A stretch of 64,000 nt of DNA. Source: Maritalea porphyrae. GTDB lineage: Bacteria; Pseudomonadota; Alphaproteobacteria; Rhizobiales; Devosiaceae. Shown here piece by piece: positions 9,339 to 16,412 of this stretch. The position numbers and the translations under genes were made by a program. Location of the stretch: positions 124,001 to 188,000 of the forward strand of contig NZ_JAPWGX010000001.1 in the NCBI RefSeq assembly GCF_027213965.1. The letters run 5' to 3'. Each line of letters starts with the position of its first letter. Position 1 is the first letter of the stretch. Under the pieces are notes generated by a model that saw nothing but the letters and a program-made list of their open reading frames with translations, did no database searches and was not told the origin of the DNA.

Positions 9339-10488
9339 TGGCTTGCTCCGGCAATTGTTGTTTTTTCATCTCGGCACTTAGGTCTTTGAACATTTGCTCA
9401 ATCACATCAAGCGGCGTGTTCAAGGTAATGGATATCCGCAATCGCGCTGTGCCTTTTGGCACTGTCGGTGGCCGAATGCCGCGGATGTCATAGCCTTTGT
9501 TTTGCATGGTTTTGGCAAGGGCCATGGTCGGCCCATCTTCGCCAATGATTACGGGCAAAATTTGGCTTTCGAACCCTTCAAGCCCGCAAATTGACTTGGC
9601 TAACACATGGGTTTGTTTCAACTGCTCGAGTGCTGCCAATTGACGTTCAGGATTTGTTTGCAGCTCGTTCAGCGCCGCGCGCACCAACGCTGCATTTAAC
9701 GGCGAAGGCGCTGTTGAAAACACGAAACCGCGCGCCTTGTTGATGAGCGTTTCAACCAAAACCCCAGCGCCACATATCAAAGCACCAGAAACGCCTAAAG
9801 CTTTGCCGCAGGTGTGCAGAGCTAAAACGTTTGGATCGCGTGCGATTTCGTGCGTTAAGCCGCGACCCAAATCACCAAATACCCCGGTTGCGTGAGCCTC
9901 ATCGACAATCAGTGTGCCGCCAAATTGCTGCGCAAACTCATAAAGTTCAGCAACCGGCGCTAAATCACCATCCATTGAATAGACGGCTTCGCACGCGATC
10001 CAAATATGACCTTCATTACCCTGCGCGCGCCAAGCTTGGATCTTTCGTGCTGCATCAGCTGCGTCATTGTGCGCAAATTCTTGTGTCGTGGCCCGTCCCA
10101 GACGCATGCCTTCGTGGGCGCTGGCGTGAATATATTCATCGTACAACACCAGATCGTCTTTGAGCGGCAAGGTTGAAAAGATCGCCATGTTGGCCACAAA
10201 TCCATTGCCCAAAAACAGAGTTCTCTCCACACCGAAAAAGGCGGCGGCTTCATGTTCTAGCAATTCATGTTCAGCGTCGTTGCCGCGCAAAAGGCGCGAC
10301 CCGCCTGCCCCTACTGGCACACCACGATTAAGCGCATCAATGCCTGCTTGGCGCAGGACATCAGACCCGGCCAAACCGATATAGTCGTTGGAGGCAAAGT
10401 CATGCCCCTGGCGTGGAATGAGCTCGCGATATCGCGCTCGGTTTTTTAAGGCTTCCAACACGCCATGATGGCGGGGGAATACACTCAT
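9331..10488 (-). CDS. bioF: 8-amino-7-oxononanoate synthase BioF
   Basis: BioF condenses pimeloyl-ACP with alanine to give KAPA. The 385-residue PLP enzyme shows [38 protein letters not shown] and the PLP lysine in [12 protein letters not shown]. The start at 10488 is chosen because its ATGA overlaps the bioB stop and the protein then has normal family length. A longer in-frame ORF upstream lies inside bioB and is not real coding sequence. Confidence 0.94.
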   Translation of the reverse strand: MSVFPRHHGVLEALKNRARYRELIPRQGHDFASNDYIGLAGSDVLRQAGIDALNRGVPVGAGGSRLLRGNDAEHELLEHEAAAFFGVERTLFLGNGFVANMAIFSTLPLKDDLVLYDEYIHASAHEGMRLGRATTQEFAHNDAADAARKIQAWRAQGNEGHIWIACEAVYSMDGDLAPVAELYEFAQQFGGTLIVDEAHATGVFGDLGRGLTHEIARDPNVLALHTCGKALGVSGALICGAGVLVETLINKARGFVFSTAPSPLNAALVRAALNELQTNPERQLAALEQLKQTHVLAKSICGLEGFESQILPVIIGEDGPTMALAKTMQNKGYDIRGIRPPTVPKGTARLRISITLNTPLDVIEQMFKDLSAEMKKQQLPEQANG

Positions 10489-11516
10489 TTTTTTCCGTCG
10501 CAACCCGCAGCCATTGGGGTGATGCCAAGCTTGTTGAACAAGATCGCGTCCTTGTCTTCGCCCGGATTGTTGGCTGTGAGCAATGTATCGCCAACAAAGA
10601 TTGAGTTTGCGCCTGCAAAGAAACACATGGCCTGCAACTCATCAGTCATGTCCGTACGGCCAGCTGACAGGCGGACGTGGGATTTTGGCATGAGGATTCG
10701 CGCCAGCGCAATCGTGCGAACAAACTCAATAGGATCAAGTTTTTCAACTTCAGCCATTGGCGTGTTCTCAATTGGGATTAGCATATTGATGGGCACAGAA
10801 TCAGGATGTTCTTTGAGTGATGCCAATGTGAGCAGCATATCGATGCGGTCCATTTGCTTTTCGCCCATGCCCACAATGCCGCCTGCACAGACTTTTATCC
10901 CCGCATCACGCACACGATTGAGCGTTTCAATGCGGTCCGCAAATGTGCGCGTGGTGATGATTTCTGAGTAATAGCGCTCAGAGGTATCAATGTTGTGATT
11001 ATAATAATCAAGACCCGCGTCTTTTAGGCGGTGAATTTGATCATCTTCAAGCATGCCAAGCGTCATGCAGGTTTCCATGCCAAGTTCTTTAACGCCCTGC
11101 ACCATGGCTTCAAGCACGGCCATGTCACGATCTTTTGGTGAGCGCCAAGCCGCGCCCATGCAATAGCGGCTGGCACCGCCTTCTTTGGCTTTTTGCGCTT
11201 CAGCCAAAACAGCCTGAACTTCCATAAGTTTAGATGCGGACAAAGTTGACCCGTTGCGCGCAGATTGGCTGCAGTATGCACAATCTTCAGCGCAACCGCC
11301 CGTCTTAATCGACAAAAGCTTTGAGCGCTGGACCTGATTTGGATCGAAGTTTTCGCGGTGAACAGTGTGAGCTTTGAACAACAAGTCCATAAAGGGCTGG
11401 TTGTAGATGGCATCCGCCTCTTCACGGCTAACCACATCGGCGCGCCGACCGCTCACTTTATAGACTGTAATCTGGTCAATTGCTTGTTCTTCGGTCGTTT
11501 CGTTCACCAAATCCAA
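10485..11516 (-). CDS. bioB: Biotin synthase BioB
   Basis: BioB is the radical-SAM enzyme that inserts sulfur into dethiobiotin. The 343-residue protein has the radical-SAM cysteines in [11 protein letters not shown] near residue 57 and the family blocks [26 protein letters not shown] and AGRTD. The start is a TTG at 11516 with GGAG seven bases upstream; no ATG fits. It heads the operon and lies just downstream of two BioR-type boxes. Confidence 0.95.
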   Translation of the reverse strand: MDLVNETTEEQAIDQITVYKVSGRRADVVSREEADAIYNQPFMDLLFKAHTVHRENFDPNQVQRSKLLSIKTGGCAEDCAYCSQSARNGSTLSASKLMEVQAVLAEAQKAKEGGASRYCMGAAWRSPKDRDMAVLEAMVQGVKELGMETCMTLGMLEDDQIHRLKDAGLDYYNHNIDTSERYYSEIITTRTFADRIETLNRVRDAGIKVCAGGIVGMGEKQMDRIDMLLTLASLKEHPDSVPINMLIPIENTPMAEVEKLDPIEFVRTIALARILMPKSHVRLSAGRTDMTDELQAMCFFAGANSIFVGDTLLTANNPGEDKDAILFNKLGITPMAAGCDGKK

Positions 11517-11530
11517 ATCACCGCTCCATT

Positions 11531-11540
11531 TTATAGATAA
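11531..11540. promoter_or_regulatory. BioR operator box, proximal
   Basis: TTATAGATAA (TTATCTATAA on the other strand) is a perfect match to the palindrome-like site of BioR, the GntR-family biotin repressor of many Alphaproteobacteria. It ends 14 bases before the bioB TTG codon, in the mRNA leader or promoter. No bioR gene is seen in the window. Confidence 0.85.
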
Positions 11541-11571
11541 TTTTTTTCACCATCACTATATGGTGGCTTTT

Positions 11572-11581
11572 TTATAGATAA
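11572..11581. promoter_or_regulatory. BioR operator box, distal
   Basis: This is a second perfect TTATAGATAA, 41 bases from the first box. On the minus strand it overlaps a TATAAA that could be the -10 of the bioB promoter (TTGCAC at 11592-11597 would be its -35, spacing 15). Repressor bound here should block RNA polymerase. The promoter assignment itself is tentative. Confidence 0.82.
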
Positions 11582-11893
11582 ACCAACAATTGTGCAAGTG
11601 ACAACTGGCCGCGCAAACGTTCTATGGCGCACTTTTCACATTTATAGCGGAGTTTGGAAAATGAACAAGTGCAGCGTTCATAGGCAATTGTGCCAATTAT
11701 CCCCGGCCAAACGCGACAATGCATCCCCCCGTCTTGATCTTGGGGCAGTCCAAGCTAGATGCAAAAAATCTATCCCCGACCCAAAAAGCCCAGTCATTAT
11801 TGTTGCATCGAACAAAAATGGAGTTTTACACATGTCGATCAGGCATCACTTTTTGGCAACTTATTCCCCATCATTGAAACTGGAGTCCATTCA
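11582..11893. other. Intergenic region between bioB promoter and phage-like gene
   Basis: Apart from the start of the bioB control region, the stretch shows only overlapping short frames without family resemblance. A GGAG at 11882-11885 serves the next gene. I see no RNA gene or terminator. Confidence 0.4.
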
Positions 11894-12892
11894 ATGATCG
11901 GCGTAGGTGTGTCGCCCCTCCTGAGCAGGCAACAACTATGGTGGCCAACTGGCGCAACGTTTTATGCGGATTTTGCCAATATACGTTACATGAAAAATGG
12001 ACTGGAGGTTTCGAACTCCAACGCTTTTAGCTTCACACGCGCTTCCACCAAGTTAGCGCTTGATGCGGATGGACACTGGCACAATTTCGCCACCGATATA
12101 GCCGCCATCACGAACAAGGGCCTATCACTGGAGAGCGCTGAAACCTATCACCCAACCAACTCTTCTTTTTCAGGCGCCAATATTGGATCAATTGGCGCTG
12201 GCGGGGCCATTCCAACTGGCTGGTATGCGGGCTCCTGGACAAGCATTGAGATTATCTCGCTAACAAACATTGATGGTTTGGACGTAATTGTGCTCGACCT
12301 AACGTTGGACAACACGTCGGGTGGCTCAGCAGTTGGAGGCAGTATTGAGTTTTGCAATGTGGAAGCACTATTTGGCGAACATTGGACGGTTGGCGGGCAA
12401 TTTGAACTTATGCAAACCTTTGGCGACGACACTTGCACTGCACCAGAAAACATTCTGCAAATCCAAGAGCGCAATTCATCAAATGGGTTTTTGAACAACC
12501 TTGGGGGGATCATCAACAATCTGGATCTGTCCAGTTTGGGCGATAAAGTGGCGAAAACAAAACCCATATCCGACATTTCAGCGGGAAGAATTGCCGCGTT
12601 CTATAGCTGGAACAATGTTCTACCGGGAGAGCTTTTCCACCGTCGCTGTGCAATATGCATGCCCTTCGCGACGAAGGGCACTACGGTCTCATCGCCACTA
12701 CCGACCTCAAATGCAGGCACACAAGTTCGAGCTCAAGATGCAATAACATTGCTGTTGCCAACTCAGCCGCAGCAGTTAACCGTTCAGTATGATGACAGTT
12801 CAACGGTTGAGTTCTTGAGTGTAAGCGGAGAAACCGCACTCCCGCTAAACGCAGAAAAGGCAATAAGATCTGTATCCGCAACTCCCATATAG
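11894..12892 (+). CDS. Phage-structural-like protein of unknown role
   Basis: This 332-residue protein starts at an ATG with GGAG eight bases upstream. Near residue 40 it has AFSFTRASTKLALDADG, close to the 'F-x-R-A-S-x-A-x-x-x-D-x-x-G' opening of many phage tail, fibre and head-decoration proteins. Glycine- and serine-rich beta segments follow. No signal peptide is seen. It lies outside the prophage, between the biotin operon and tRNA-Ser, so it could be a remnant of an older element at the same tRNA. The function is not known. Confidence 0.5.
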   Translation: MIGVGVSPLLSRQQLWWPTGATFYADFANIRYMKNGLEVSNSNAFSFTRASTKLALDADGHWHNFATDIAAITNKGLSLESAETYHPTNSSFSGANIGSIGAGGAIPTGWYAGSWTSIEIISLTNIDGLDVIVLDLTLDNTSGGSAVGGSIEFCNVEALFGEHWTVGGQFELMQTFGDDTCTAPENILQIQERNSSNGFLNNLGGIINNLDLSSLGDKVAKTKPISDISAGRIAAFYSWNNVLPGELFHRRCAICMPFATKGTTVSSPLPTSNAGTQVRAQDAITLLLPTQPQQLTVQYDDSSTVEFLSVSGETALPLNAEKAIRSVSATPI

Positions 12893-13064
12893 GCTTTCAA
12901 AATTGGGAACCGATGGCACCTTTGATGCATGCAACAAATGGATGCGAGCGCCTTGGATTCTGGCGCTCGTTATGGGCAAATCAACCCAAGGAACGGCGTT
13001 GCAGGCATAGCGGCGCAGCACATGCTCTCAAGACTTTTGTTGTTATGTCGGATTTTCAAGGAAA

Positions 13065-13154
13065 TGGCGGAGAGGAAGGGATTCGAACCCTCGAGACAGT
13101 TACCCGCCTACGCCCTTAGCAGGGGCGCGCCTTCGACCACTCGGCCACCTCTCC
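13065..13154 (-). tRNA. tRNA-Ser (GCT)
   Basis: The minus strand folds as a class II tRNA of 90 nucleotides. The acceptor arms GGAGAGG and CCTCTCC pair perfectly, the D arm includes GAGTGGTCGAAGG, the anticodon loop CTGCTAA gives GCT, a long variable arm follows, and the T loop is TTCGAAT. A CCA end is encoded at 13065-13067. Nucleotides 1-39 are inside the attachment repeat, so the 5' half of this functional gene and everything upstream of it come from the prophage side. Confidence 0.96.
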
Positions 13155-13155
13155 G
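13116..13155. repeat. Prophage attachment site attL (40-bp core)
   Basis: The 40 bases are identical to 58755-58794. They run from tRNA nucleotide 39, just past the anticodon, through nucleotide 1 and one base beyond. The next bases on both sides differ between the two copies, which defines the core exactly. Confidence 0.95.
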
Positions 13156-13162
13156 GGGACGT

Positions 13163-13191
13163 GAATAACCGCTATAACCATTGGAATGCAA
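13163..13191 (-). promoter_or_regulatory. Prophage-supplied promoter for tRNA-Ser
   Basis: On the minus strand TTGCAT (13186-13191) and TTATTC (13163-13168) are 17 bases apart, with the -10 ending eight bases before tRNA nucleotide 1. It lies in prophage DNA and would replace the native promoter now stranded at 58801-58829. The -10 match is weak, so confidence is moderate. The rest of 13155-13313 shows no gene. Confidence 0.5.
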
Positions 13192-13313
13192 GCACTTTTT
13201 TCGATGTTCTCAAATTTCCTTAGAAATAGGAACTTTCCGGTTGAATCTGTTACAAACCAAGAACATCTATTTGAATTGGTACAAAACTGACACAATTCTG
13301 TTCACGTTGCGTT

Positions 13314-13664
13314 CTACTCAGGATCAATAATGGTCCCGGCGCGGTCATCTTCACCTACGCCGCGCTCTTCATACGCTATAAGGAATGCAATGCAGCATCC
13401 CGCGTGCCAAAGGTGGCTTTTGCCTGTTTCATCATCTAGATCATCAAATAGGAAGCTTTTCGTTGTTGGGCCTTTGCCGCCCCACCATGCCCAAAGGTGA
13501 CGCATAAGAGCGCCAAATACCCTGCCCCATTTCATACCTTTTTCCCAATTCCGGGCGTCGTACTTTTCGGCACCGAATGTCAGAATTGAGCCAACCGCAA
13601 ATAATAGTTCAGGTGGCAACAGTTCAAGGCGTACTTTGCCCTCGTCGTTTTTACGTCCACTCAT
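13314..13664 (-). CDS. dATP/dGTP diphosphohydrolase-like protein (DUF5664 type)
   Basis: The 116-residue protein matches the small phage family related to MazG-like and HD-type nucleotide hydrolases. It has MSGRKNDEGKVRLELLPPELL at the start, FGAEKYDARNWEKGM near residue 30, and LMRHLWAWWGG then SHLWHAGCCIAFLIAYEE. It may adjust the dNTP pool during infection. No purZ-like partner is seen, so a modified-purine genome is not supported. It overlaps the upstream phosphoesterase gene by four bases and is the last late gene before attL. Confidence 0.75.
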   Translation of the reverse strand: MSGRKNDEGKVRLELLPPELLFAVGSILTFGAEKYDARNWEKGMKWGRVFGALMRHLWAWWGGKGPTTKSFLFDDLDDETGKSHLWHAGCCIAFLIAYEERGVGEDDRAGTIIDPE

Positions 13665-14896
13665 ATGTTGATCTGTGTTGTCCCGGCCATAGAGCCGTTA
13701 ATGTTGAATGTTTCAGTGTAGACAGAACGTCCAGACCGATATTTTGAAAAGCTGTGATAGGCGTCTTTCGCCACTGGTGAGCGCATAGAGGTAACGATAA
13801 CGCCGCCCTCCTCTATTTTGCTTTCGTGGTGAATGTGGCCTGTCCAAACCCGTTTGTATGTTGACGCGGCCCAATCGTGCGGGTTGTCGCAAGCCATAAC
13901 CAAGGGCAGGTCTTTCATTTTGGTTTTATCGCCATGCGTAGCGCCCATGAAAACTTTGCCAAACCGTTTCCACCAATATCGCGATACGCCATCGTCAAAA
14001 TGCACTCGTTCCTGATTTTCATAGAACAGGCTTAATGCGGTTGAGATTGCCACGGCGGATTCGTCGTCATGGTTTCCCGGCAAGATACGCACATGCACAA
14101 TTTCATGCTTTTGCAACGCCAAATCAATTGTGGCACGGATCATACGAATGGCGGTTTTGAGAACTTTGGGCCAACGCCCGTCAACGTCCAAAATGTTCTT
14201 TGAGCGGCTGGTTACCGGGTCAAACCCGTCAGAATGCAACATATCGCCAAGGCCAAGAATAACACACTCTTTGGAATTGGGTGTTAAAGCCATAACGCGC
14301 TGCATGGCGTCCATTATGACGTTCTCAGCTATCTTGAGGTCGTAATTTTCGCCCGTTTCTTCTGCCCATGCCATAAGGCCGATATGCCAATCCACAAGAG
14401 GGATAACCGACACATAATCGCTATCAACTAATTTGGGCGGGTCAATAAGTGGTGAGGTTGCCGTAAGTTCTGACATTGCCTCTTTTGCGGCTTCAATAAC
14501 CGATAAGGCGATTTCTGCTTTGCGGTCTGTTTTAAACCATTGTTGTTTGACTATGCCGTTTTCATCAACAAGGGCCGAAACGCCTTTTAGCGCATGGCCA
14601 TCTGGCATGTTGAAAGGCGCTTTGTCAGTTTCAGGCTTTTGCTGAATTGCGCGGCTTTTAACATTCCCGTCAACATCTTCTGTGGTGCTAACTTTGGTTA
14701 TTTCAAAGCCGGGGATTACCGGGTCGGTTCCAAATCGCCCTGCCCGCGCGGCATTTCGCGCCGTGTTGATCTGGTGGCGAAACGTGCTTTCGGGCAGGTT
14801 TTCTTGTCGCGCTGCATGAGCAACAACACCGCCCCACTTTGCCAGCTTTTGCAAGGCGTCAATTAACTGCTCGTCAGAGTAGCCGGGATTGGCCAT
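13661..14896 (-). CDS. Metallophosphoesterase with N-terminal helix-turn-helix-like region
   Basis: The 411-residue protein has a calcineurin-like set of metal ligands: VDWHIG (D-x-H), LGLGDMLHSDG (G-D), ILPGNHDDE (G-N-H-D), ATHGDK and GHIHH. An N-terminal segment (VVAHAARQENLPESTFRHQIN) looks like a helix-turn-helix. The substrate, nucleic acid or nucleotide, is unknown. The start at 14896 follows AGGGGG. It lies downstream of the lysis genes in the late operon. Confidence 0.75.
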   Translation of the reverse strand: MANPGYSDEQLIDALQKLAKWGGVVAHAARQENLPESTFRHQINTARNAARAGRFGTDPVIPGFEITKVSTTEDVDGNVKSRAIQQKPETDKAPFNMPDGHALKGVSALVDENGIVKQQWFKTDRKAEIALSVIEAAKEAMSELTATSPLIDPPKLVDSDYVSVIPLVDWHIGLMAWAEETGENYDLKIAENVIMDAMQRVMALTPNSKECVILGLGDMLHSDGFDPVTSRSKNILDVDGRWPKVLKTAIRMIRATIDLALQKHEIVHVRILPGNHDDESAVAISTALSLFYENQERVHFDDGVSRYWWKRFGKVFMGATHGDKTKMKDLPLVMACDNPHDWAASTYKRVWTGHIHHESKIEEGGVIVTSMRSPVAKDAYHSFSKYRSGRSVYTETFNINGSMAGTTQINI

Positions 14897-14904
14897 AAAG
14901 CCCC

Positions 14905-15117
14905 CTATTTGATTTGAATGTAGGGTAAGATTTTCAAGATTAGCGCCGTGGCACCGCTCGTTGCAGCACTCACGCCAAGAAGCGTTTTCCACCCTCCTTT
15001 TGCGCCAACAATGGCGTCCCGAACCTCACGCAATAGCTTTGCCTGTTCGTCGTTTTGCTTTTCCAGTATTTCAACGCGGGCGATTAAAGCCCCGATTGTT
15101 CGTTCGTTGCTTGTCAT
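14905..15117 (-). CDS. Small coiled-coil membrane protein, holin candidate
   Basis: The 70-residue protein has a coiled-coil N-terminal half (about residues 5-38) and one hydrophobic segment near the end (LLGVSAATSGATALILKILP). It sits immediately after Rz1 in the lysis cassette. Such proteins are often lysis-related and holin-like, but one weak membrane segment makes this uncertain. The second of two adjacent ATGs is chosen from GGAG spacing. Confidence 0.55.
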   Translation of the reverse strand: MTSNERTIGALIARVEILEKQNDEQAKLLREVRDAIVGAKGGWKTLLGVSAATSGATALILKILPYIQIK

Positions 15118-15323
15118 CATTTGCTCCAGCACCCAATGCTTTTGCCGTGTTCATTATGTTGCAGAACTTGGCGGGCGCTATTGTTTGAAATTACTTCAAT
15201 ATCGTTTGAGTTAAGTCTGATTTGCTTCCAGCCGTCGCAGCTTGATCCGCTAGTCGTTGCGCATCCAGTCAGAGCGAAGCTTGTCACGCACATCATCAAT
15301 AGGCATGTCGCGAACTTTTTCAT
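15117..15323 (-). CDS. o-spanin (Rz1-like lipoprotein)
   Basis: The 68-residue lipoprotein starts MKKFATCLLMMCVTSFALTGC, with a lipobox LTGC around Cys-21. It would sit in the outer membrane and bind the inner-membrane spanin to fuse membranes at lysis. Its start lies inside the Rz-like gene in another frame, the classic nested Rz/Rz1 arrangement. A longer upstream frame is only the Rz shadow. Confidence 0.82.
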   Translation of the reverse strand: MKKFATCLLMMCVTSFALTGCATTSGSSCDGWKQIRLNSNDIEVISNNSARQVLQHNEHGKSIGCWSK

Positions 15324-15504
15324 CGGTCTTGATCCTTTCTCTAATGTTTTTGAGACTTTGCTCTGTTTGCTTTGCTCTTTCGCCAGCCGCACCAATTGCC
15401 ATAAGGCGCAGCGCAATAACGAAAACTGACGCGATAACAATCCCGGTTGTCGCGATTAAGCGGCCAATTTTAGAACCAGCCAGCCATGCCAAAATGCCCC
15501 ACAT
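15250..15504 (-). CDS. i-spanin (Rz-like)
   Basis: The 84-residue protein has one N-terminal membrane segment (LIATTGIVIASVFVIALRL) and a periplasmic helical tail ending in DDVRDKLRSDWMRND, a common ending of alphaproteobacterial phage Rz proteins. It overlaps Rz1 by 74 bases and follows the amidase gene directly, as expected for a lysis cassette. Confidence 0.82.
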   Translation of the reverse strand: MWGILAWLAGSKIGRLIATTGIVIASVFVIALRLMAIGAAGERAKQTEQSLKNIRERIKTDEKVRDMPIDDVRDKLRSDWMRND

Positions 15505-16166
15505 TATTTGGGCTTCTTTTCAGTGAATGCACCGCTATCGTCTAGTTTCGCATAGACAACAAACGCCAAGCCAACCAACGTCAAAGCGATAAACGCGAAC
15601 TTCAAATAACCTGAGATTTCCACAAGTGGCTGCAATTGTGCTGCAGCATCTGTTGCGGTTGTACCCAAAACACCAACACCACTCGCCGCGCTACCTTTTA
15701 GGGTGCGTGAGCTTGTGAGTTTGGCAGGGTCTTTGTTCGGCATACCGTTTTTCATGGTGAGCAAATCGGCATATTCGGCTTGTGCATCAAAGCAGGGGCA
15801 AGCTTTGTTTGCGTATTGATTGTGGCCCGTTACCTTAGTGAGGCCGTACTCGCGGATAGCTTCTAGTGTTAATCGGCGCATAGTGGCCTTTTGAGCAGCC
15901 GTACGCGTGTCTTTTGCTTTCCCGGCCTTATCGGTGCCACCAACGTAAACATAGCCAATGGTGCCTGTGTTCTTGCCCTTTACGTGCGCCCCGATTTTGC
16001 TGATTGGGCGCCCATCTGAAACAGTGCCATCTAAATGCACAACTTTGTGATAGCCAATGCCGTTCCATCCGCGTTGTTTGTGCCAGCTATCAATTTCGGC
16101 CACAGTGGTTTTGCGACCTTGCGGGGTGGCTGTACAGTGCCAGATCAGTTCATTTATTTTTCGCAT
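15504..16166 (-). CDS. N-acetylmuramoyl-L-alanine amidase endolysin with C-terminal membrane segment
   Basis: The 220-residue protein has an Amidase_2 (T7 lysozyme-type) domain in the first 140 residues. Probable zinc ligands are His in LIWHCTATP, His in VTGHNQYANK and Cys in CPCFD. It cleaves the amide bond between MurNAc and the peptide. After a Gly/Ala linker there is a membrane helix (FAFIALTLVGLAFVVYAKL) near residues 190-208, which is unusual for a soluble endolysin. The start at 16166 follows GGAG by six bases. Confidence 0.85.
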   Translation of the reverse strand: MRKINELIWHCTATPQGRKTTVAEIDSWHKQRGWNGIGYHKVVHLDGTVSDGRPISKIGAHVKGKNTGTIGYVYVGGTDKAGKAKDTRTAAQKATMRRLTLEAIREYGLTKVTGHNQYANKACPCFDAQAEYADLLTMKNGMPNKDPAKLTSSRTLKGSAASGVGVLGTTATDAAAQLQPLVEISGYLKFAFIALTLVGLAFVVYAKLDDSGAFTEKKPK

Positions 16167-16175
16167 GGGTTTCTC

Positions 16176-16202
16176 CATAAAAAAACCGCCCTAGCGGCGG
16201 TT
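16176..16202 (-). terminator. Intrinsic terminator abutting the amidase RBS
   Basis: On the minus strand the hairpin AACCGCC-GCTA-GGGCGGTT is followed by a run of seven or more T, then directly by the GGAG of the amidase gene. The hairpin overlaps the last codons of the preceding gene. Confidence 0.75.
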
Positions 16203-16412
16203 GAGGTAAGGTTTGATCATTCGGTAAATTGGTCTAAACAGCGCCATGAGAAAGACGCAAAACACGACCAGAATGGATATTTCTGGCGGGGTATTGGCTA
16301 AAAGACAATCGAGCAAAACCCCGTCCGAGCCGCCCGTGTCATGGATTACGCAACACTGGCGAATTTGAAAGATGCCTTCTAGCCATTGAAAGCCCGTGCA
16401 CCCGTCGCTCAT
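16191..16412 (-). CDS. Small membrane protein with CCxxHD motif (phospholipase A2-like)
   Basis: The 73-residue protein starts MSDGCTG and has QCCVIHDTGGSDG near residue 22. The CCxxHD pattern is the catalytic and calcium motif of phospholipase A2-like phage proteins in lysis regions. A membrane helix follows (ISILVVFCVFLMALF). Its ATGA start overlaps the stop of the large lysin gene. A role in envelope disruption is plausible but unproven. Confidence 0.5.
   Translation of the reverse strand: MSDGCTGFQWLEGIFQIRQCCVIHDTGGSDGVLLDCLLANTPPEISILVVFCVFLMALFRPIYRMIKPYLNRR

Noticed and set aside
13186-13195. GTGCTTGCAT shared between the attL-side promoter and the rightward early promoter as a CI operator
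   Set aside because: The match covers only a -35 box and a few bases; the CGTATGCG element is absent at attL, so repressor control of the tRNA is not supported.
13314-13664. Z-genome (2-aminoadenine) phage
   Set aside because: A dATP/dGTP hydrolase-like gene is present, but no purZ-like synthase or matching polymerase is seen anywhere in the prophage.
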